From positions 399,550-463,549 of the forward strand of contig CAADRB010000014.1 of the NCBI GenBank assembly GCA_900708905.1: a DNA stretch of 64,000 nucleotides. The letters are read 5' to 3'. Under the pieces are notes generated by a model. The model was given only the letters and a program-made list of their open reading frames with translations. It did not search any database and had not been told where the DNA came from. Below are positions 51,540 through 62,069 of the stretch, piece after piece. Made by a program: the position numbers and the translations under genes. The stretch is from Hymenolepis diminuta. Taxonomy: Eukaryota > Platyhelminthes > Cestoda > Cyclophyllidea > Hymenolepididae. The stretch's first letter is position 1. The number at the start of each line of letters is the position of its first letter.

Positions 51540-52490
51540 AAACACCCAAAGACACTTATGAAAATGATTTTGTGAATGAAAAGACCTGCAGAAGGTGCTT
51601 TTCTGCAGGTGGTTTCAAAAAGAATGACTTTAGTCTGAAATCGAGAGCAGGATGCTCAAAGAAACTCAATTCTGAGCAATTTCAAGTTGTCACTGATGAA
51701 AATCCAACCTGCACTACTAAAGAACTGAGCAAAACCTTTCCCGTAGGCCGCCAAATAACCATATATAGGGAAATAAAAAGACTTGGCTGGGAAATATCGG
51801 AAATCAAAAAGCAACAGCGTGTGACCTGTTGTATTTCACTGCGTTCTCGTGAACTTCTGACACCATTTTTAAACCGAATCATAAGTGACAGCGATGAGAA
51901 GTGGTGAATCCTTTACAACAATGTTAATAGCAAAAGACGGTGACTAAGTAGTGGTTCAAAGCTAATTCCGCAGCCGAGAAGTGGGCCGCAACCCAAAAAG
52001 ATTCTTTATGAGGTGTGCATGGTGGGATTTGAAGGGAATCATTTGTTATGAACTAATGGATGATAATCAAACAATAACATCTGAAGTTTACTCTAAGCAG
52101 CTAACTCGTTTAAAAGCAATTAATGGCAGAAAAACGATCTTATTTGATCAATCGAAAAGGAGTGATTATGGGTCATGACAATGCCGGGTCCCATAATTCA
52201 AGGGCAACCGGAAATCTCGTTGAAAAATTTGGCTGGGAAGTTATGCATCATCAAGATTCTCCCACCATATTCTCTCGATCTTGCACCAACCTATTTTGAT
52301 CTTTTCAGGAGCTTACAGAATCATTTAATGGGACAAAGGCTTACTTCAAGAGAAGAGGTCGAAATGAAGAAACTGGCTTCTTTTTTGAGTCCAAACTGGC
52401 TAAATTCTATGAAGAAGGAACCAGAAAGCTTATGACAAGATGGAAAGATGTAATTAATAAAAACGGTGACTATTTTGAACACTAAATAAA
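51540..52490 (+). mobile_element. Mariner (SETMAR/Hsmar1-like) transposase relic (copy 2)
   Basis: Decayed mariner of a different lineage from the one at 44.9 kb. Readable pieces: NEKTCRRCFSAGGFKKNDFSL, DENPTCTTKELSKTF, LTPFLNRIISDSDEKW (first catalytic Asp kept); after a frame change WDLKGIICYELMDDNQTI and SKQLTRLKAINGRK; then HDNAGSHNSRATGNL and FGWEVMHH (second Asp kept, about 52170-52235); after another shift PPYSLDLAPTYFDLFRSLQN (SPD changed to SLD, Asp kept) and LMGQRLTSREEVE; and a short C-terminal INKNGDYFEH-like end. At least three frameshifts and several stops. It lies antisense inside the long intron of the kinesin-2 pseudogene. Inverted termini not recognised. Confidence 0.9.
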
Positions 52491-53639
52491 TGTATTTTTA
52501 CAAAATTTTCCCTTTAATTCAAATTTAAAAAATGGACAGAACTTCTGTTACGACCCGATAAAATTCCTGCTTAAGTATTGGAAATGAAAGGCGTGCGGAA
52601 CTCAAGCAAATAAAAGCAATGGAATCGAAATGAGAAGGTGAACAACGAATCATCGTTAGGAAAATCAGTTTGTAAAGTAAGTATCCCAGTCATCATTAAA
52701 AGTCTAGCATCTTTGGAAGTCAATGATGCAGACATAAACAGGTGTGTAGTGCCACTCCTCATATTCGTGGTGGTCTCTCAATTGTTCAGTCTTTTTCTGT
52801 CTTTAGTTTATTATAAGCTTTCTAAAATTTATGAGGTAGTGTTATTGAACTTTCTGTTAAAACAGTAAGCATATCCCCCAATACACAGTTTTCAGTCTGT
52901 TCTAACTTTGAACTACGGCGTTTAAACAGTTTTGGGTTGGATCTCATTACACTGGATCATATTTTGGTGGCTGAATATTGTGAACATTCCAGTCATTATC
53001 AAGAAGCCCAGAACGACTGAGATCAATATGTCAGCTAAACTAAATAAGAGCAAAGCTATTTGACCAATGACCAATTTTAATTAATAAATTAATTGATCCA
53101 CCCGCATGTATGGTCTTCAAATAGAATTGATTTCAGAGTAAGATTCAAAATGAATGCTTCATTAGATGTTTTCTTCAGATTTTATGCATTGTTGTTTTAC
53201 CTATATCCATAAAATATTCACTCAAACACCATAGAGATAATTCCACAATTCGTGACCTGGATACCTCTTCATAGCAAACATAGGTAAAGTGGCCTGATAT
53301 CCCAAAACTAGAGTTTTCTAGTCCATCGTTAACAAACTGTCATGTAATAAGGTAAATTAAATTTTAGTAAAATCTAATTAAAAATAATACAAAGTTATTC
53401 CACGCAAAAAACTATTTTGCATGAACAAAATACGAACAATAACAATTTGAGTAAATTAGATAAAATATTTTAAAATGTGTCTTTAAGGCCAACACATTCA
53501 GATGTGTAAATGGGAAAAAGTATGAATAGTTTCTATTGCAGGATGGCTCTATGCGTTTGCGAAAATTACTCTTTGGTCACATTCACTTGTAAATGCTCTG
53601 ATCTTTACCCTTTATGTGTCCAGGATTCAAACCCTCGAC
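52491..53639. other. Kinesin pseudogene intron sequence
   Basis: No supported feature. A B-box-like GGGTTTGAATCC occurs on the minus strand at about 53610-53630, perhaps another SINE scrap next to the LTR-like fragment. Confidence 0.4.
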
Positions 53640-54060
53640 TGTCATAGCTAGACAAGTTTATCGATTCTCCTCTTTTTCTATAACGACTCCGTTCCATTTA
53701 AAAGTACACCTGCATTCACCCTCACGTGCTTCCTTACCCAAGTGACTCATGCAAACTGCCTTTGTACTTCCACTCTCATACACACACGCAGACATGCTTG
53801 TCACCTCTCTGCTCGTATGCTTCCCTGTCATCTTCTCTCTCAATTCTACCTTGCTATCTCGATTCCTGATTGTGATTTGTTCAATACACCTTGGCTCACA
53901 ACCTTTTGTTTTCTACTTTTTAGAACTGTTGTTTGCTGCTGTTAGCCACTAACTATAGTATTAGCTTATACGATCTGATTCAGGCTCATTAGTTCCAACA
54001 GTTTGGTGATCCTGTGAGTATCCACTCCTCTGGACGACAACAACTTCTACACCATCTAAT
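53640..54060 (+). mobile_element. LTR-like fragment with possible tRNA-Trp primer-binding site (copy 1)
   Basis: Aligns by eye over about 420 nt with 29333-29740. Shared landmarks are GTTTATCGATT, CATACACACACGCA, GTTAGC, ATCTG and an AACTTC/AACTCC end. The segment 53640-54000 runs from TGTCATAGC to ...CCAACA, the TG...CA form of an LTR, and is followed three bases later by TGGTGATCC. The start of a tRNA-Trp primer-binding site is TGGTGACCCC, used by CsRn1-type Metaviridae elements of flatworms. No gag or pol sequence follows. LTR status is inference; the repeat relation is seen. Confidence 0.5.
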
Positions 54061-55174
54061 TATTATATGTGTGGCAGAATTTCACAATAATGGTAATAAG
54101 GACTTTACTTAAAATACCTATTTAGCAACTAAACGAGGAGAGAATTATCGAGATTTCATGGATAATTTCTGGTCTAAACTACCGGTCATTCAGGCATGAA
54201 GCAATTAGAATTTAATGAATAGAAAGCTTAATACTGAACCGTAGAATGTTGAGGTCTGCTATTCTTTTGAAAATTAACCAAACAATAAATGATGAATTCT
54301 AATTCTAGATGAACAAATATCGAATTTTATTTAGCTAATTTAGCACGACCTTCACTACATCCCCCATTTCCAATGCCAGAAGTGCTAATGTTAATGTAAA
54401 GGAATTCGAATGAAACTGAACGTATATATGACTTGATAAATAATATAATTATTCATTTCTGTCTGTTGGGCATTTGCTATTTCCGTTTGATAACTTTTAA
54501 CGAGTTCATTTACCCACCACAGTTCGCTCTTTCGATTTCATCGTTGCTCATTTGGAAATTACAAACGTTATGCGGTAAAAATCGTCAAATGAGAAGTGAT
54601 ATAATACCATTTTCTAATCAGATATGGAGGGCACCTCTCAACGAGAATGGGGATAACGTAATGGAAATGTAACATAGAAAATGTATGATTTCCCAATTTT
54701 ACCTCTAAAAATCTCATTTGCCGAAGGAAGTAAAAGTAGATAATTACGTAAATGGAGACGGGAGGGCAATAAAAAGTCTGATACCATCTGTGTTATTAAA
54801 TTGGTTATTTTAGCAGGCGATTTCACAAGAATATATGTACTTTATTTCTGTCCATGCGCTTATCGAAGAAGGCCATCAAATCCATAAAACTTCCAATTAA
54901 TTATGAAAGTACATTGAGTTGTTTAGTTTTTATATCCGGCATCACGCTATTAAAAAAAGGTTCTAAGATTGCTTGGAATCTAATTTCTACATTGCGACGA
55001 TGGAGAGGAAATGACTAAGTGGGGGGGATTGACTAACGTAACACTTAACAGGTACTTCAAAAAGGCAAATTTCGACTTCTCACATTCAGAAATTTCAATT
55101 TCGAAGACGTCACGAAATTCGCATATCTATTCTTAAAAAAAGATAGCTAATTGTGTCGGCCACTCACTTAATTA
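54061..55174. other. Kinesin pseudogene intron sequence
   Basis: AT-rich; no supported feature. Confidence 0.55.
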
Positions 55175-55285
55175 AGCGCGCTGGTGACACAATTGTTCAC
55201 GTGCTCGTTGGCAAAACCAGAGATCGTGGATTTGATGACCATTGACACTGAATGACCAACCGCATTAGTTACTAAATAAAGACAG
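55175..55285 (+). mobile_element. tRNA-derived SINE fragment (copy J)
   Basis: GCGCGCTGGTGACACAATTGTTCACGTGCTCG gives an A-box-like head; GATCGTGGATTTGATGACC is a B-box one or two changes from GTGGGTTCGATGACC, at the expected distance. Lies in the long intron of the kinesin-2 pseudogene. Confidence 0.58.
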
Positions 55286-56407
55286 AGATCGCTTTTCTCA
55301 CCGCGGAAGCTCAACGATGTCATCTCCTAATTCAAGATGAGTGCTGGATAATGCTTTCCTAAATAGGATAGGGAAATATTATTGTCATCCCATTAAATGA
55401 ATGCCATAATATTAGACCTTAAAGGCCTACTGTTATGTCTCCTGGACGCCGTAGAGTATGTATAGGTCTGGAATTAGTTGAGAGTAGAAAGTCAATGAAG
55501 TGCAAAGTAAGAAATTAGTTTTAATTATGATTTATGAATTACACGCAAACATGACTCAACAGGGCTTTACACAGCCACTGGATACATTTAGGTGGGTCTA
55601 GGTAAGAACAGCAAATGCGAGAACTGATTAAGGACACATCATGGGGAACCTAGGCGAAATTGTTACAGCGGGACATTTCGATCAGAACCAGTTGGTTCGG
55701 GACACAACACCCAAAGATTTTCATGAATAACAGAATGTAAAATAGTTTGAGAACTGTGTATCATTGTGAGTTAGTAACTATAATCTTTTATAGACTTTTT
55801 TATTGTGTATCTAGAATTTGTGCGTGCTAACTGCAGATCTTGCGCAAAAGATTATTGAAAATACAATTCCTAAATTAGAACGCTGCAGAAAAGAAAATTT
55901 ACTTAAATATAAGGGAGACTGGTATAACTACAACGTGAGAAAGTAAGCTCAAAGTTAAAGTAATCGTGATTGTGATTACAATTTACAATTTCTCTATCAT
56001 ATTTCGTTATAGAAATTGTTTTTCATTCCTATAATTAATAAATTATCTATTCAACAGAGGGAGAAATTGTCAACGTTAACTGGCTGATTAAGAAACGAAC
56101 AGATTTTCATCTTGTTACAAATACATTTCCGGTTTTCGTATGAAGGGGACTGCTTTGCCAGTACTTGGATTCCAATCGATTCCAGCACTTGAAGCTGATT
56201 AAAATTAGTATGTTTTAATTATGCAGTGTACTTGAATTCTTCACAAGGCCTTAAAAGTAAGTTATAAAATTGTTTAAAGAAACTTATAATGAAGTATTTG
56301 TTACCTTTCTACCGGTAGTGCATTAAATCCACATTTCTTAAAACAGAAGCAACAAGATATACTTTGAATGAAGTTTAGCCAATGTAGTAAAAGAGCGAAA
56401 TTAAAAA
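55286..56407. other. Kinesin pseudogene intron sequence
   Basis: A somewhat GC-richer stretch at 55430-55720 is possibly old repeat DNA, but no second copy was seen here. Confidence 0.4.
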
Positions 56408-56590
56408 CACTTGCGCCAGTGGCCTATTGGTCAACAAGCACATCTGACAAGTTACGGATTGCGAGATCAATTCTCAATTATGTGGATTGCCAACCAGACT
56501 GGTTAATTCTGATAAACTAGAGAGGCAGTAGAATGCAATTTTTCATAAGTGGGGATCCAGGACACATTTCTGCTACTTAATTCGATTAAT
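56408..56590 (+). mobile_element. tRNA-derived SINE (copy D)
   Basis: Head GCGCCAGTGGCCTATTGGTCAAC (A-box), B-box region GCGAGATCAATTCTC, then body CAACCAGACTGGTTAATTCTGA shared with the fragment at 12070-12180. Same orientation as the copies at 55175, 60459 and 61160. Confidence 0.65.
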
Positions 56591-57880
56591 GTAAACATTT
56601 TCCAAAATGGGCTTGAGATTCTTATTTGATGTTTTTAAAAAATAGTCTAAACTGTGTGATTTATGTCTTCCATTAACTTAAAATCTGGAAAGTCAGTTGC
56701 TAAACAATACTGGTAAGGATCGTAATTTATATATGAAATTGGAAGACGGCAGAAGCATTAAAGGCACTCATCCAGTGAAGCCACAATCCAATAACTTTTA
56801 TGATAATACTGGCACTTCGGCAACGCGTACCTTCTGCTACTACTGCACTTCCCTCCTCCTCTCTCACTAAATTTGTATGCATACGAACTTTATAGGTGCT
56901 ATAAAGACGAGCAGTGAGTACTGGCGTTGAGAGGGGACTTCAAATATCTTTACGATGGCAGAGCCAGACTTTCGATGTGGGTATTTAAAAAAACTAAAAG
57001 GCGCGAGTTTTTTAGCTGTGAAAAACGAGATAACATCCAGCTGTCTGAGTTTTAATAAAATGCTGATCATCAGCGTAGTCAAATGCATTTTCAAATATAC
57101 AGATAAAAATATGATAAAAATTGCTGGTAATATAGGAATGAGTTTAATTTTGTAATAAAATTCGAAATGTACTGTAGATATTACTAAGAACTTGTAACGC
57201 AATGGATTAGAGCTTTTTATAAAATACTACACAATTCAGACATCTCTTTCTAGAAGGATAGTAAAAAATGGCATAGCGAATAAATTGCCGTCTTTTTTTT
57301 CTTATAAGACAGACAATTACATTTACCGAAAATCTTGAGAAGGTTGATAATTTCATTTTAAAAACATTTTAACGTTTTATATACCCATTTTTCGAATCAT
57401 AGCTCTATTTTTAAAAAAAATCAACAGAAAGATAATGTTATAATTATAAATACAACTAAATTTCCGGAAACCGTTCTGTATCCCAATAAACAGCATACCT
57501 GTCTTCCATTCTACATCGACACCAATTTAACGGCAAATGCACAAAATCTAATGGCTAGACCAACATACAGGCTGAGTTGACTCCCTAAAAAGATTGCTCA
57601 GGAACATGCAAAGCTATCGTCGCAAAATATCGTCTGAGAACCAATCGCTGGAGGAAAATGATAAGATCCCTTTATATATTTATTTACTTCGATCAGTACG
57701 AAGATCATCAAGCAGTAGGATTTCATTTTACGCGTGTTTTTGTCATTTTTCCTTTATGAAGGTGTTTAATTATTAAATTATTTGATTATTAAACTAGAAC
57801 GTTACTACTTTGTCATCGTGTTGATTTTTATCTTAACATTAATCATTGATGCTCTGTGGCTGTTTGAAATCATAATTTAC
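56591..57880. other. Kinesin pseudogene intron sequence
   Basis: Overlapping plus and minus open frames at 56867-57202 have no recognisable content. Nothing supported. Confidence 0.5.
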
Positions 57881-58118
57881 CCATCAGATTCTCATAAACA
57901 TCTAACTTCTGGTTTTGAAAAAATTTGTTTCCTTAATTTCGTCTCTCTTTTCAATCTCAAAGTCTTTTTGTTTTTCAGTTGTTCCCGATCGTCATTAATC
58001 TCTTTTTCAGTATCCGATACTTTATCCTCGGTTGATTTATTTCCCTTAGTCATTTTCATATGTGCCTCTGGAAATTTATCGGTCAGCTTTATGTCCTCCA
58101 GTTCGATGAATATATCGC
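57881..58118 (-). pseudogene. Kinesin-2 pseudogene exon: charged linker and proximal coiled coil
   Basis: Acceptor TTTATAG at 58119-58125 gives a phase that joins exactly to the previous exon (G plus GC makes Gly). It reads DIFIELEDIKLTDKF and KVSDTEKEINDDREQLKNKK, then a Lys/Arg-rich tail, as in the acidic/basic linker and start of the stalk in KIF3 proteins. With donor GATGG|GTAAAT (57881/57880) the exon contains an in-frame TGA at 57892-57894 and joins the next block only if that block's acceptor shifts by 2 nt. With the weaker donor GAA|GTTAGA (57907/57906) the stop is spliced out and phase 0 joins directly. Low sequence conservation makes this the least certain exon; phase and position support it. 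Confidence 0.65.
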
Positions 58119-59923
58119 CTATAAAGCATGAAATAAGGGGTTTAAAACCCCAGGAAGTGGGAAAATTAATGGTACTTTTAACTAATGAAAATCCTCTTAC
58201 TTTTAAATGCTTTTTTATTCTTAAAACTATTTTTTTGCATATAATATGCTTGTTTTTAACTGCTTCAACAACAAGTCCCACATTTACCCGAACTTGAAAA
58301 ATAATATTTTTAATAACTTAATCTATTAATGGAGTAAGGCTTATTTGAATTTGTCGATATTTTAGATTATACTATTATCTGTGGAACTCTGGAATTGTGA
58401 GTGACGCCACCTAATCTTTCAAACTAATGCGATTTCGTGAACAAGATTTCTTTTGCAATCGGTTATGTTTGGACCGGTTGTTAAAGATTAGGATTGATAA
58501 AGTAAAACAGATACAAGCCAACTCTCTCGAAAACTGATAACTGTTACAACTCCTATCTAATTGGATTCAAAATTGAGCTCTCACAGGACGGGAGAAAATC
58601 AAATATCTAAAATCAATGAGATCTTTGAGGCAAAAAGCAGAAACTGCAACTAAAGTTATGCAATAATCTCTGGTTCTAAACGAACCCTAAGTTAAGTCTA
58701 CCAAGTAAATAACGAGAGTGATCAATCTCTCATATCGGTATTTGATGATTTAATCAATACGCTAGATCACGATTTTAAACTCCTACTCTTGATTTTTTCT
58801 AGTTACTTATGCAAACCTTTCTTGAAGTAATGCTATTATTTTGTCTTATCTACCAGGTGAAGGATTACAAACTATAGGATGATTAAAATATATTAATTCA
58901 AGACATCTGAACAAGTTGTCGTGACCTGTGAAATTTATATCTTGCTATCGGAAAAGATTGAGTTTATCATAAGCGACCTGATAAAGGTCAATTTTTTTCG
59001 TGACCTGCTTTGTGAGCCTTTGTACCAAATCGTTGTTTTTAATTTTTTGTAGAGATTTTAATGCTGGATCAACGATATACAAATCCAATTATCTCTAAGT
59101 GCACCAATATTAATTTGCTGTTTCGACATATACCCTAATTAGGTTCAATGTTACTTAAGTTCAACCAACATATTTCCAAAATTCTGGCATTAATTTTAAT
59201 TCAAGTCCACAATTTTCCAAACCCTGCATCCTGGAATCCATCTGAATAAGATAAACAAATAGAAATAAACGAGTCTAATAGAATTACTCCTTGTTTCGAA
59301 ATTGCTGGTTGCCAAAGTATCAACCACAAGTGGTATCAAATGGATAAAAGTTGATTGATTGATTGATTGATTTTCTAGACTCGCCAGCAACAATAATGTT
59401 GACATTAATTTAGCACCGTGTAAGAAGAGCAGCTTCTGTTATACACATAGAAGACTTTATGGACTGCAGGAGGGAAGTGATTAAGGTTAGAGTTCTGCAG
59501 AATTCGTTTAATATCTTAACTCGCAACTTCCAAATTAATGTGTATATCGTACTGACTGTAGCTTGGACGACCTAATTTGTTTATTAATGAATAAGGAGTG
59601 GGTTTTGTAACCACACTCTATTGTAAACAAGAATCAAGAACGCATGTTATCAGTGCTCACCCTATTATGATGGATTTAACCGAAGGATTTAGAAACTACT
59701 TTTATTCACATAGAGAATTGATTAATTTTATTATCCTCAGAAGTACTTAAAGTCACGAAAATTTCACAAACAATTGGACCATTCAAGATGACATTAAAGG
59801 CAAAATTATGAGATTTAACGATGTAGTAGTGTGCTGGATAGGATATCGTTTATTTGGTCTTAAAATAGCCCATTTGTTGTTTAAAATGGAGAGCAAATGG
59901 GTGTAACCATAACAAAAACCTAC
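58119..59923. other. Kinesin pseudogene intron sequence
   Basis: AT-rich; only the TTGA microsatellite at 59350-59373 is supported. Confidence 0.55.
59350..59373. repeat. (TTGA)n microsatellite
   Basis: About five TTGA/GATT units in tandem in a kinesin-2 pseudogene intron. Confidence 0.8.
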
Positions 59924-60094
59924 CATCAGATAATTGCACTCGTAGTTCCACAATCTCCTTTTAAAATTGACGAATGAGAGCGTCTTTAGGGTCCTCGTTG
60001 GTTTTAGACATATTTTTAATCAGCTTTGCCCGGCTTGCATAACAGAGAGTATTGAGAGATTCTTCATAGTTATAATCCGCCGGACTGATATTAG
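59924..60094 (-). pseudogene. Kinesin-2 pseudogene exon: end of motor domain and neck, with in-frame TAA
   Basis: Follows acceptor CAAATAG and ends at donor G|GTAGG. It reads [16 protein letters not shown], then [11 protein letters not shown], then [13 protein letters not shown], a TAA stop (59961-59963), and KEIVELRVQL. It matches the kinesin-2 signature [16 protein letters not shown], where the stop replaces the conserved Gln (CAA to TAA is one transition). TLRYANRA has become TLCYASRA. Length is 171 nt, entering with two bases of a codon and leaving with one, which fits both neighbours. The frame stays open after the stop to the end of the exon, which suggests recent inactivation. Confidence 0.88.
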
Positions 60095-60458
60095 CTATTT
60101 GAAAAAGGCAAATCGTATTTAGGGAGAACTGTCAAAACTAGCAAAAATTGAATAACAAAGCATAGCTATTTAATTTGACAACTATTTCTTAACGATGCTT
60201 AGTTCCTTCCATAAAAACAAGAGAATTAGGACTTATTTCACTGAAAAATATCAATCGAATATCTCATTGTTTAACAATACTAAAATATTTGAATGTTTAA
60301 ATTTATGGCAAATTTCATGTGGATAGATTTTAGACATAGATTTAAAATCCACCTGTGTAAATTTTAATTTGAGGTAGCGGTTTTTGAACAAGCAGGTTTA
60401 AATAACATATTAGGACGAGTATAAGAACAGTATATTGAATATGTCCAATTTCCAGTTG

Positions 60459-60560
60459 GAGTGATGTAGTTGTCGGCATACACGTCGGTCAAATCAGGAG
60501 TCACGAGATTGATGTTCATCGATGGACATTAAGCAACGCAGACAGTATATCGCACGAGGG
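60459..60560 (+). mobile_element. tRNA-derived SINE fragment (copy E)
   Basis: GAGTGATGTAGTTGTCGGCATACACG followed by GGAGTCACGAGATTGATGTT aligns with the copy at 61160-61290 (GTGGTGCAGTGGTTAACGTACAC, GAGGTCATGAGATTGATGTT). The A-box is decayed. Within the kinesin-2 pseudogene, between the first two recognised exons. Confidence 0.6.
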
Positions 60561-61159
60561 TGTCAGTTAATTTCCTCCAAACTAGGAAAGTTTTATTTTG
60601 CGAATTTACTACAATTTTCTATTTACAACTAACATACGTAGCATCTTGTCTAATAAAATTTAAGTAAATCTATTAAATTAATAATAAAATACTAATATCA
60701 AAATATCTTTATAAATAACGACTGAATAAAATAAGATGGAACTAAATAAAATGCTAATGAAACATATCTTTTCAATAAATCAACATATGCAATTAAAATT
60801 TCTTAACTTGATTACCTCCTATTGCTTTCGGATAAAATTACCATTTTAATATTTGAAGTTCACACTTTACGCGCTTTTGCTTTGACCAACAAATTAATAA
60901 CAGGGTTGACTATTTGCCCAAAATCATTTTAGCTAACAAAAATATTCAAAAAATATCGAGAAAGTATTAATTTTCTATGTTCCTTATGCAATCAGATAAA
61001 AATGGATTTAACATTGACAGAGTGTCTCATGCATAGGATAACCAAAAGAAGGACGTCTCTGTGTTCCTTCTCGCTCATCTTAGAAGTGGTCAAGGACTGT
61101 CCCTTAGGATCATGTAAGGCTAAACTACGAGAGTTGATATCGGTTCTAGAAACTTGAAA

Positions 61160-61290
61160 TGCTTCTGTGGTGCAGTGGTTAACGTACACATCCGCTAAGG
61201 CAGAGGTCATGAGATTGATGTTCGTGCGATTCCCAAACGAATTGGTTAGTTCTGGTTATCCGGAGACGTGATAAAAAGCAAGTTATCATA
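61160..61290 (+). mobile_element. tRNA-derived SINE (copy F)
   Basis: CTGTGGTGCAGTGGTTAACG is a well-kept A-box head, then CATCCGCTAAGGCAGAGGTC, CATGAGATTGATGTTCGTGCG and AATTGGTTAGTTCTGGTTA. The GAGATTGATGTT core is shared with copies C and E and takes the place of the usual B-box. Located in the same kinesin intron as copy E. Confidence 0.65.
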
Positions 61291-61558
61291 ATCTGACTAC
61301 ACAATACCTTCCCTATAAATAAGCCAAGTGTGCTTAGCACTTTCCAAAATGAGCTCAGGAAGTGAAAGGATAAAAGACGTATATCTATGCATAGACAAAA
61401 TTTCAGATAAAATTTGACGTTATTTGTGTTTATATCATGCTTTTTTTAGAAAAAATGTCATCAACAATTATATTTTGATTCTAAAAATAGGGAGCTAATT
61501 CTCAAAAACTCTGTAATAGCGGGTTTAGTATAAATAGAAAAATTAAACAGCAGCAAAC

Positions 61559-61760
61559 TAACCATGACAGTTTTCGAGTTGCCACCGAGTGAGTCCTGCA
61601 GGAGGCGAGTGAGTATGGAATTTCGGTAGGGCATGTGAGTGGATTTGCCATTAGCCAGGGCGAAGATAACATTCCCGAGAGTTGAAAGGGAGAGATTAAT
61701 TTTGCTTGATTCTCGCAAGGGCTGGCCCTCGGTTCGCGTTTTTGCTTGTCTCTCCGAGCC
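61559..61760 (-). pseudogene. Kinesin-2 pseudogene exon: switch II-proximal motor core
   Basis: Starts after acceptor ...TTACATTAG and reads [39 protein letters not shown] and [17 protein letters not shown]. This is the stretch following DLA in the DLAGSERQ motif, so switch II/loop L11 through alpha-5. The closest family is kinesin-2 by RQAKT and DGKSTH-like wording. The usual KTGAxGERLKE is degraded to [11 protein letters not shown], and the invariant Lys of YRDSKLT is Ile. Two donors are possible: after ATG (GTTAGT at 61562), or after ATGGTTA (GTTTGC at 61558). Only the second keeps phase with the next block, giving MVTNISP across the junction. No stop codon lies within this exon. Confidence 0.88.
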
Positions 61761-62069
61761 CTAATGTAAGAAAGAGCAAAACAGTTGAAGCCAAACGAAA
61801 TGTACTTAGAGTAAATGAAAAACATTTAATTGGCGAGAATTCAAATGAGAATCAAGGAACATGGTTAACGCCGAAAAATACACCTTGGAGAAGTGAAAGA
61901 AAACAATTTGGATGTCGGTTTCCCCTAAATTTGGAATACATTTTTCAAGTGATAGAAATATTATTCCTTGCCTTATGTGAGATAACTTACCTGTTCTTTA
62001 TTTAAAAATAAAATCTTCAGTAAGGCCAAATATTAAGAAAACCTGACTATTTGCTCTTTTTTATTAATG

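Larger units (their letters stand above)
49277..61760 (-). pseudogene. Kinesin-2 (KIF3A/B-like) unprocessed pseudogene, whole locus
   Basis: Five separated minus-strand blocks read in order as one heterotrimeric kinesin-2 heavy chain: late motor core ([22 protein letters not shown]), end of motor and neck (TNEDPKDAL), charged linker, coiled coil with the family motif IIGGENLLEKAE, and distal stalk ending LQNLIID. Living members are plus-end motors of intraflagellar transport. Splice sites sit at block edges, so this is not a retrocopy. Breaks: TAA at 59961-59963 and TAG at 49406-49408, both at positions where KIF3-type proteins have Gln; a TGA at 57892-57894 if the better donor is used; no phase-compatible acceptor before the last block; and substitutions in near-invariant motor motifs (PYRNSILT for [16 protein letters not shown] for TLRYANRA). 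P-loop exons were not found before 64000. Introns hold a mariner, an LTR-like piece and SINEs. A recent duplicate or a lost gene are both possible; assembly error at three sites is less likely. Confidence 0.82.

Noticed and set aside
53658..53952. Overlapping open frames of 61-67 codons on both strands
   Set aside because: They lie within the LTR-like repeat; the matching frames in the other copy are not conserved.
57782..58297. 171-codon plus-strand open frame
   Set aside because: It is the antisense of the kinesin-2 linker exon on the minus strand; its composition is that of a reverse-complement shadow.
49277..60094. Reassigned genetic code (TAA/TAG read as Gln), suggested by kinesin stops sitting at conserved Gln
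   Set aside because: The 2.3-kb Kv1 reading frame has no internal TAA or TAG and ends cleanly at TGA, and the locus shows other damage (lost acceptor, altered invariant residues). CAR to TAR is one of the few single-step routes to a stop, so the pattern is expected in a pseudogene.
61706..62005. 99-codon plus-strand open frame
   Set aside because: Begins as antisense of the kinesin motor exon and continues into intron with no recognisable protein content.
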